From contig QQNE01000038.1 of assembly GCA_003402735.1 (NCBI GenBank), forward strand, positions 1-36,790: DNA of 36,790 bases. The letters run 5' to 3'. The notes below the pieces were generated by a model, which worked only from the letters and a program-made list of their open reading frames with translations, was not told the DNA's origin and did no database searches. The translations under genes and the position numbers were made by a program. Position 1 is the first letter of the stretch, and each line of letters opens with the position of its first letter. Source of the stretch: Verrucomicrobiota bacterium (GTDB lineage: Bacteria > Verrucomicrobiota > Verrucomicrobiia > Verrucomicrobiales > DEV007). Below, one piece after another: positions 15,653 to 21,980 of the stretch.

Positions 15653-16578
15653 GAGTCGGAGCGGCGTTTCCACCACGAGGCGAGGAGCCCGCCGATGATG
15701 TTCTGCATCACTCCACTGAAGACACCCGCCGCAGCCGCGAGGGGCATCGCCGCGAAATGTTGTTTCGCTAGGGCCGCGGCCATGCCGCCATTCTGCATGC
15801 CGACCTCGATGCTGACGGTGCGGGCGATGGTTTCGTCGAAGCGGAAGAGCCTGGTCACGGCGTAACCGAGCCCGAACCCGAAGAGGTGGAGGAGAAGAGC
15901 CGCGAGGGCGAGGCGGCCGAAGTTGGAGGCGATGGCCTCGGCGCTGGCGGCCACGATTCCTCCGGTGACGAAGGTGAAGGCGAGGACGGCGATGGTGGGG
16001 CCGCAGGCGCCGATGCGGTCCGCGGTCTTTGGCAGAAACCAGCGGATCAGGACGCCGAGGGTCACGGGCGCGACGGTGAGTTGCAGCGCCGAGAGCGACA
16101 TCTGCACGACATCGACCTCGACCCGGTTCCCGGCGAGCAGGCTGGTCCACATGGGGGTAAAGAAGAAGGCGAGGATGGTCGAGCACATGGTGAGGACCAC
16201 GGAGAGGGCTACGTTGGCCCTGGCCAGGTAACTGATCATGTTGGAGGCCATGCCGCCGGGACAGCTTCCCACGAGGATGATGCCGACGGCGAGACCGGGC
16301 TCGAGCCGGAGCAGGGTCGCCACGAGCCAGCCGCAGAGGGGCATGATCGTGTATTGCGCCCCGAAGCCGAGCGCCACGGCCCCCGGCATTTTCGCGATCG
16401 CCTTGAAATCCTCCAGACTCAGGGTCAGTCCCATTCCCAGCATCGAGGCCGCGAGGGACCAGAAGATCCATTCCTTGCCGAACCAGAACATGAGCGGCGG
16501 ATGGAGAAAGGAGGCGATGGCCAGGGCGACGAGCCAGACCGCGTAGAGATTGTTGAAGGTGTCGAAGAAGCGTTTCAT
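15649..16578 (-). CDS. BASS-family (bile acid:sodium symporter-like) transporter
   Basis: This 309-residue integral membrane protein has about nine or ten hydrophobic segments. Two signature motifs of the SBF/PF01758 family are present: VGSCPGGMASNMIS at about 105-118 and SIEVGMQNGGMA in the second half. Both correspond to the crossed-helix sodium and substrate sites. Family members import bile acids, pyruvate (plant BASS2) or pantoate/ketopantoate (PanS) with sodium, so an organic acid is a reasonable cargo. It begins within the last four bases of the three-propeller gene (16575-16578) and ends in a 4-bp overlap with the kinase gene. There is no Shine-Dalgarno site before the ATG, which fits translation by reinitiation. 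Its place between an exported glycan protein and two cytoplasmic enzymes marks it as the likely importer of the pathway. Confidence 0.9.
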   Translation of the reverse strand: MKRFFDTFNNLYAVWLVALAIASFLHPPLMFWFGKEWIFWSLAASMLGMGLTLSLEDFKAIAKMPGAVALGFGAQYTIMPLCGWLVATLLRLEPGLAVGIILVGSCPGGMASNMISYLARANVALSVVLTMCSTILAFFFTPMWTSLLAGNRVEVDVVQMSLSALQLTVAPVTLGVLIRWFLPKTADRIGACGPTIAVLAFTFVTGGIVAASAEAIASNFGRLALAALLLHLFGFGLGYAVTRLFRFDETIARTVSIEVGMQNGGMAAALAKQHFAAMPLAAAAGVFSGVMQNIIGGLLASWWKRRSDS

Positions 16579-19500
16579 GACGGTGATTGGGGCAGGTCTT
16601 GCACGCCCTCATACCCTGGACCACCCGCGCCGAGATAGCCGCCGCTGGCACCTCGGGGATCGGCGGTGACCCAGAAGGAATAGAGGGAGGCCTCCGTGAG
16701 ATGGAAGCGGAACCGCACCGGTTTTCCGGCGGATCCCGCGAGTCCGGGCAGTTCGACCCGCTGCTTGGTTGAATCAGCGGCGACGGCTTCCGAGGTGCCG
16801 ATGACCTTGCCCGCCTCGTCGAGCAGCTCGACCCGGAGTTTGCCGCTGAAGTTTGCGAACAGATGCGATCCTTTGGATTTCACGAGCCGCGTCGTCACTG
16901 CGCCGGTGCCATCGAGGCTCGCGAAGCCGTCGCGACGCAGTGTCGCCAGACCGATCGCACCGCCGCCGTAGAGGTCGCCCTTGCCTCCGCCCGCGTCTCC
17001 GGAATAGGCGCAGTAGGGAAAGACGAGTTGGTCATCCAGCACGACAAAAACGCCCGTCGTCGTGTGAAGGTAGGCACGATCCCAAGCACCCTCTTTCCGC
17101 TCGCCTCGGATGAACCCCCGCCGGTCCGGGCGATCCCAGTGGAAGCCGTCCCGGCTGAAGCCGAGCTCGAGATCCGTGAGCTTGGGGAATCCTCCTTTGG
17201 AACAGATGTCGTTGTTCGGTCCGCGATGGATCTGATGCATGCCGAGCATGAGGCTCTCGTAGGCGACCGCGGCGAGGCTGTAGAGCTGCGGGACCGCGGG
17301 TGGGCCGGGATAACTCTCCTCCGGCTCGGGGAGGTCGAGACGGTCGGCGTTGGTCCAATAGACGGCCTTCGACCAATCGGCCCCGTCAAGAAAGCGATCG
17401 CTCTCGACGTAATACCGGCTCCTGCCGCGCGGGCCGTCCTGCTTGATGCTCTGGATCCACTTGTTGCGGAAGGGATTGAAGAAGATCGAGCCATAATCAC
17501 CGGCCGGCGCGCTGCAGGGCACGGGCTTCGACCAGGTCTTCCCGTCGGAAACCTGGAGGCTGTGGGTCAGGCCGGGCGCCTGCTGATCCTTCGGCACATG
17601 CATCCAACAAGTGAGGTATTTGATGCGCTCCTGCGGATCGGTCGCGTGGATGTCATACCAGAGCGCGTTGTCCGTGCCCGCGGTCCGGCCCTGACCGTTG
17701 CCCCAGGCCGCGCCCTCGGGCAGCAGGACGTTCCCGCCGTGCAAGCCGAGGTCGGGACGGGTCCAGGTCTTCAGGTCGGGACTCGTCGCCATCGCGAGCG
17801 GCCCGCGCCAACCGGCGGTGTAGAACAGTTTGAAGAGCTTCTCCTTCGGCTCATAAAACACTCCGCCCTGACCGAGATAAACCACGTTGTTGAGCTTCTT
17901 CTCCAGTTCCGTCTCCGCCTTGAAAACGGGATTGCCACTGAACTTCGTCGCAGGGTGAAATGTGCGCTTCAGCGTGCTGCTCTCGATGAGGAAATCATCC
18001 ACGAAGAGCTGCCTGCCGACGTCGATGGGGATGACTTTGGGCTTCCTCTTCAAATACGGCACTTCCATAGGTTCGGCGGAATCCGGATCGAGAAAACGCG
18101 GTGGCCATTGATCGGGCAGTTCGATGCCGTTGTAGAGCTTCTCCGGCTTCGGACCCGTGGCCTTGTTCGCAAGCATCCGCAGCTTCGCATCGGGCGAGAC
18201 GATCTTGCCCGCGAGCACATCCTCCTCGCGAAACTTCGCCATCAGGATCTCGGCGTCGGTGTGCCGGTTCCAATCATAGAGGATGTGGATCAGCCCGTCC
18301 GGCGCTTCGAAGCCGTCGGGGTAGGAGACCGCGTCGCGCTCGTCGAGGAGCAGGCCGCCTTTCCAGGTCTTCCCTTCGTCCTCGGACAGCCAGGCACTCA
18401 TGCGGGTGCGTTTCTGCAGGCGCTCGGCCGGAGAGCCGTTTTTCACCAGGAGGATGCGGCCCGATTGCAGACGGCGCAGGAAAAAGCGCGCGTTGATGTT
18501 CTGCACCGTCGCCGCCTGCTTCGGCTCGCTCCAGGTGCGGCCGCCATCGGTGGAAAAGCTTTCGTGCGGCTGCCCTTTCGTCCGCGCCAGCATCCAGATC
18601 CGGCCGTCCTTCAGCTCAACCATCATGTGCTCGTCGAACTCCCAGTCGGGGAACTGCAGGTTTCCCCGCTCGGTCCACGAGGCGCCCTCATCGGTTGAGC
18701 CGAAGACGCGCGCCGTCTTCCGGTGCCAGTCCGAGACGGGCAGCAACCAGTCGCCGTTGGCCAGAACCGTCGGCTTGTTCAGGGTGCAGCCTTCGGCGAA
18801 TTTCACCGGATCGGTCCATTCCGGCTCGGCCGCTTCGGGATCGTCGCACCGCATCCACCAATTCGTGATGCGTTTGTCAGGATCGCCGCGCTGCTGGTCG
18901 AAGAAGAGCCAGAGGCGCCCCTTGGGATCGGTCCAGAGATTGCCGACGAGTGCCCCGCTGATCTTCTGACTCCGCTCCGTGCGCGCGCCGACGGCGAGTC
19001 GAGGCTTCGACCAAGTGGCCCCGCCGTCGTCACTCGTCGCCAAGAGAAAGTAGCCGTCCGGTTTGTCGCCCGTGCCGGTCCAGCAGCCCCAGATCCGGCC
19101 TTTCGGGGTGCGGTCCATCCCGATGATCATCGCGCCCGGCCGCGCCTCGTCCTGGAACTCCGCGCCGGGATTTCCGATCACGACGGGTGCATACGGGTCC
19201 GGCTCCTTCACCTCCGTCCCCTCGCCCAGGACGAGGAAAACGAGCTTCTTGAAGCGCAGCGCATCGCCTTTTGCGACCTGTTTTTGGAAGAGGCTGACGC
19301 GGTTGATCTCCCCGGGGAAAAATTGCGTCTCCGGCAGGTCCACTTTCGCGAAGCCCGCCGCGATGAGCGCGTCCTCCTGGCTTGCGGCCTTCGGCCGCTT
19401 CGTCGGGGTCAGGGCATAGAGCAGACCCGGCTTGGTCACGGTGACGTCGGTGCGTTCGATGCTGGTGCGGAGAAACGGTTTGCCCATCACGGCCTCGGGC

Positions 19501-20807
19501 GCATTCTCCAGCGTGTATTCGCGGTCCGTGAAAAGCGGCACGCCGGTTTTCATGATCGCGGGCGGCAGCGGAGGCGGCGCGGGCCATTCGATCCGCGCCT
19601 GTCCCGACTGGGACTCAAACCCGCCGACGGATTCCAATCTCCCAAACATGATGCGGTCGGTGGTGCCGCCGTGGTCGCTTTGGGTGACGGTGAGCCAGAT
19701 CATGCCTTCGTGCTCGTGGAAGGTGGGATACTGGAAGGAATGCGGGGACTCGAAGCGGTATTTGCGCTCCCAGGTCTTGCCGTCGCGGGAGATGTCCACG
19801 TTGAAGACGCTTCGGTTGCAGTTCTGAATCCTCGTGTTCTCCTGCCAGCCTAGGTAATAGACGCCGCCAAAGCGATCGAAGGTCGGTTTGGAGTTCAGGC
19901 CGTTTGGCACGAAGGACTTCGGCTCGGCGACGGTCCACGTTTTGCCGTCCTGACTGGTGGTGAAGTGGTAGTTGCCGCCATCGTTGCGGCAGATGGCCAT
20001 CCAGGTGCCGTCGGGCAGGCGGTTCACGGCGGATTCGCTGAGTTGCTGTGACTGCGGCTCGTTGTAGTGGCCGATGACCTCGAAGGTGGTGAAGTCGTCG
20101 AGCAGCACGGCGAGAGCGTTTTGTTTGCCGGGGAAGTTGTTGAGCGCGACGTAGCGCCGGCCATCGAACTCCTTGAACGAATCGAAGATGTAGAGGCCGT
20201 GGTTCACTGCGGGCTTTTTGAACCCTCGGGCCGCGGCATCGGCATGAAAATGACGCGGCTCCATGTCGAAGGTGCCCGCCGCCGTCTTCAGCTTGGCTTT
20301 GTGGATGCTGTCTTCGAACTTCTGCGTGCGTAGATCGAAGTCGCGATACCACGTCAGTTCGTTCTCCGACTTGCTGCAAAAGTAGGTCCGCAGGGTGTGC
20401 TCGTCCCTGCGGATGATGCGCGGCACGAAGACCTGCGCCTCCGGCAGCGTGATGTTGGCGAATGCCTGGCCCGCTTTGGCAAGCAGGTGCGTTTTTTCGA
20501 CCTTGAGCGCCTTCAAGTTCACCACTGACAGCACACAATACATGGCCACGCCCGCGCCATGGCCGGGTGCCACGTCGTTGTCATGCTCGACAATGTAGGC
20601 CCGGTCGCCGACACAGACGAACTCCGCATCGTGCGCGCCTTTCACCTGTGGTGCAGTGACGCGGACCAACCGCTGCATCACGATATCACCCGCCAGGGCC
20701 GGGTCCCAGCGGTCGGGAACGAGCGGCGCGGCCGCAGCGGGCTGGGGCAGACTCAAACTGAGAGCCAGGGCGCAACCGATCTGGAGAAGGGTGGGGGTCG
20801 ATTCCAT
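16575..20807 (-). CDS. Secreted three-propeller protein: two sialidase-like plus one GH43/GH32-like domain
   Basis: The protein has 1410 residues from the ATG at 20807, chosen because a signal peptide follows at once (MESTPTLLQIGCALALSLSL, then PQPAAAA, cleavage near 27). Residues about 30-410 form a first sialidase/BNR-type propeller with Asp boxes SQDGKTW (285) and SRDGKTW (340). Residues about 415-540 are a linker with beta-strands (KKLVFLVLGEG). Residues about 545-880 form a second sialidase-like propeller with four Asp boxes: SDDGGATW (592), STDEGASW (704), STDGGRTW (752) and SEDEGKTW (808). Residues about 925-1300 look like a five-bladed GH43/GH32-type propeller opening with GRQLFVDDFLIE. 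A beta-sandwich tail of about 100 residues ends the protein. I cannot confirm a complete sialidase arginine triad, so one or more blades may only bind glycan. It is likely periplasmic or extracellular. Its stop overlaps the transporter start by 4 bp. Confidence 0.8.
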   Translation of the reverse strand: MESTPTLLQIGCALALSLSLPQPAAAAPLVPDRWDPALAGDIVMQRLVRVTAPQVKGAHDAEFVCVGDRAYIVEHDNDVAPGHGAGVAMYCVLSVVNLKALKVEKTHLLAKAGQAFANITLPEAQVFVPRIIRRDEHTLRTYFCSKSENELTWYRDFDLRTQKFEDSIHKAKLKTAAGTFDMEPRHFHADAAARGFKKPAVNHGLYIFDSFKEFDGRRYVALNNFPGKQNALAVLLDDFTTFEVIGHYNEPQSQQLSESAVNRLPDGTWMAICRNDGGNYHFTTSQDGKTWTVAEPKSFVPNGLNSKPTFDRFGGVYYLGWQENTRIQNCNRSVFNVDISRDGKTWERKYRFESPHSFQYPTFHEHEGMIWLTVTQSDHGGTTDRIMFGRLESVGGFESQSGQARIEWPAPPPLPPAIMKTGVPLFTDREYTLENAPEAVMGKPFLRTSIERTDVTVTKPGLLYALTPTKRPKAASQEDALIAAGFAKVDLPETQFFPGEINRVSLFQKQVAKGDALRFKKLVFLVLGEGTEVKEPDPYAPVVIGNPGAEFQDEARPGAMIIGMDRTPKGRIWGCWTGTGDKPDGYFLLATSDDGGATWSKPRLAVGARTERSQKISGALVGNLWTDPKGRLWLFFDQQRGDPDKRITNWWMRCDDPEAAEPEWTDPVKFAEGCTLNKPTVLANGDWLLPVSDWHRKTARVFGSTDEGASWTERGNLQFPDWEFDEHMMVELKDGRIWMLARTKGQPHESFSTDGGRTWSEPKQAATVQNINARFFLRRLQSGRILLVKNGSPAERLQKRTRMSAWLSEDEGKTWKGGLLLDERDAVSYPDGFEAPDGLIHILYDWNRHTDAEILMAKFREEDVLAGKIVSPDAKLRMLANKATGPKPEKLYNGIELPDQWPPRFLDPDSAEPMEVPYLKRKPKVIPIDVGRQLFVDDFLIESSTLKRTFHPATKFSGNPVFKAETELEKKLNNVVYLGQGGVFYEPKEKLFKLFYTAGWRGPLAMATSPDLKTWTRPDLGLHGGNVLLPEGAAWGNGQGRTAGTDNALWYDIHATDPQERIKYLTCWMHVPKDQQAPGLTHSLQVSDGKTWSKPVPCSAPAGDYGSIFFNPFRNKWIQSIKQDGPRGRSRYYVESDRFLDGADWSKAVYWTNADRLDLPEPEESYPGPPAVPQLYSLAAVAYESLMLGMHQIHRGPNNDICSKGGFPKLTDLELGFSRDGFHWDRPDRRGFIRGERKEGAWDRAYLHTTTGVFVVLDDQLVFPYCAYSGDAGGGKGDLYGGGAIGLATLRRDGFASLDGTGAVTTRLVKSKGSHLFANFSGKLRVELLDEAGKVIGTSEAVAADSTKQRVELPGLAGSAGKPVRFRFHLTEASLYSFWVTADPRGASGGYLGAGGPGYEGVQDLPQSPS

Positions 20808-20873
20808 TCCTGCAAAGCTATTGGTGCCTGAGGAGGAAGCAATGTCGAGGGCGGAGGGAAACTGCGTTATGGT

Positions 20874-20914
20874 ATCGCAACGGACCAGGGGCGGGACCGG
20901 GCGGGCGTTGCGAT
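20874..20914 (-). repeat. Intercistronic inverted repeat, 9-bp perfect arms
   Basis: ATCGCAACG at 20874-20882 and CGTTGCGAT at 20906-20914 are perfect reverse complements around a 23-base G/C-rich loop. On the transcribed (minus) strand the stem starts three bases after the DUF1080 stop codon and about 65 bases before the three-propeller ATG. No T-run follows, so it is not a standard intrinsic terminator. It could stabilise the upstream message, weaken read-through, or serve as an operator. Confidence 0.5.
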
Positions 20915-20917
20915 GTC

Positions 20918-21508
20918 TCAGGGCAGTTCTTTGATCTGGATCCGGCGGTATTCCATCGTGTCCCGGTCTGCTTCGAGACCGATGGGGCCTGTGGGGGGGA
21001 GTTCGAGCGCCTCCACGAGCACCTCGCCGTTGCAGGTGCAACGGGCTTTGCCGCCGGTGACCACGACTTCGATCACGTTCCAATCCTGCGGCTTGTATTG
21101 TTTCAGGCTTTTGTAAGGACCGGCCACGAGGTAGTCACGGCATTGGAGCTGGGGTTTGCGGAGGAAGATCCCGCTATCGGCATTCACGGCGGCGCGGAAT
21201 TCGAGTTTGAGGATGAAGTCTTTGGGAAATTCCCGGGCGGTGTAGAGCTGGCGCAGGCGCGGGCCCTTGCCCTCGGCGAACGGGTTCACGGTGAGGGATT
21301 CCCCTTTGGCGGTGTAGCGGGCATCACTGGCGTTCTCCTTGCCGTCGAACGTTTCCAGCGGTTTGCCTTCCTTGTCCCGGTAACCCCATCCGGTGAGGTC
21401 CACTCCGTTGTAAAGGCTCGTGAAACCAGGATCGGGGGCCCAGGCGGGATCGGCGGCGAGTGCCGGAGAGAGCAGGACAGCCAGAAGCAACAAGGGATGG
21501 ATTTTCAT
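20918..21508 (-). CDS. Secreted DUF1080 protein (3-keto-disaccharide hydrolase family), 196 aa
   Basis: A signal peptide (MKIHPLLLLAVLLSPALA) is followed by a compact DUF1080/PF06439 domain. FTSLYNGVDLTGWGY is the typical opening, DFILKLEFRAAVNADSGIFL the central strand pair, and QDWNVIEVVVTGGKARCTCN with MEYRRIQIKELP the closing strands. It is 61 residues shorter than the other DUF1080 protein of the cluster and clearly diverged from it, so it is not a recent tandem copy. It lies 110 bp upstream of the three-propeller gene on the same strand and 84 bp downstream of the haemoglobin gene, and may be the first gene of the catabolic cluster. It has no Shine-Dalgarno site. Family secure, substrate unknown. 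Confidence 0.87.
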   Translation of the reverse strand: MKIHPLLLLAVLLSPALAADPAWAPDPGFTSLYNGVDLTGWGYRDKEGKPLETFDGKENASDARYTAKGESLTVNPFAEGKGPRLRQLYTAREFPKDFILKLEFRAAVNADSGIFLRKPQLQCRDYLVAGPYKSLKQYKPQDWNVIEVVVTGGKARCTCNGEVLVEALELPPTGPIGLEADRDTMEYRRIQIKELP

Positions 21509-21592
21509 TGGAGGGGGACAGGGTTTGGGGATTCGCCAGGCATCAAAGGAAAAATGTGGCGATGGCGCAAGCCGATTCTGAGCGGGGCCGCC

Positions 21593-21961
21593 TCAATCCG
21601 CATTCCGCATGAAATCCGCGGTCTGCGCGAAAAAGGCATCCAATTCTTCCCGGGCCGGGCTGGGAACCTGCACTTCTGCCAGGGCGGCCCGCATCAGTTC
21701 CATCCATCGGTCGCGTTCCGCCACGCCGATCTGGAAGGGGAAATGCCGCATGCGGAGCCGGGGATGACCGCGTTGCTCGATATATTTCTGGGAACCGCCG
21801 AAGCGGTAGATGAGGAAGTCCCGCAACCGCTCCTCAGCCCCTTCCCAATCATCCGGGGGATAGAGTTTGCCGATGATGTCGTCGGTCCGGACCCGGCGGT
21901 AAAATGCCGCCACCAGATCGGCGAAGCCGGATTCACCGAGTTGATCGAACGGAGCCATCAT
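21593..21961 (-). CDS. Group II truncated haemoglobin
   Basis: This 122-residue globin of the 2-over-2 fold shows group II (GlbO-like) marks. AFYRRV (19-24) gives the B9/B10 Phe-Tyr pair, RLRDFLIYRFGGSQKYIEQR is the E-helix to F region, RGHPRLRMRH carries the proximal histidine (H73), and the tryptophan in ERDRWMEL (W87) matches position G8. It binds haem and, in relatives, O2, NO or peroxide. Translation may begin at the first or second Met. It sits 19 bp after valS on the same strand, so co-transcription is likely. Its roles in oxygen or NO handling are family knowledge only. Confidence 0.92.
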   Translation of the reverse strand: MMAPFDQLGESGFADLVAAFYRRVRTDDIIGKLYPPDDWEGAEERLRDFLIYRFGGSQKYIEQRGHPRLRMRHFPFQIGVAERDRWMELMRAALAEVQVPSPAREELDAFFAQTADFMRNAD

Positions 21962-21980
21962 GAGAGCACCGGGAAACCCA

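Noticed and set aside
15653..16651. N-terminal extension of the kinase frame giving a 697-residue protein
   Set aside because: The extra 333 codons are out-of-frame reading of the transporter gene (Arg/His/Gly-rich). The ATG at 15652 overlaps the transporter stop exactly.
16863..18698. 611-codon plus-strand frame, plus one at 18723-19853, opposite the three-propeller gene
   Set aside because: Antisense shadow without recognisable domains, while the minus-strand frame carries clear Asp boxes and a signal peptide.
20842..20934. Plus-strand 30-codon ORF with AGGAGG before its ATG
   Set aside because: The Shine-Dalgarno match is striking, but the peptide is featureless, Arg/Gly-rich, and overlaps the inverted repeat and the end of the DUF1080 gene. 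Most likely chance.
20808..21083. 92-codon upstream extension of the three-propeller gene
   Set aside because: It runs through the DUF1080 gene end and is Arg/Pro-rich. The signal peptide begins at the ATG at 20807.
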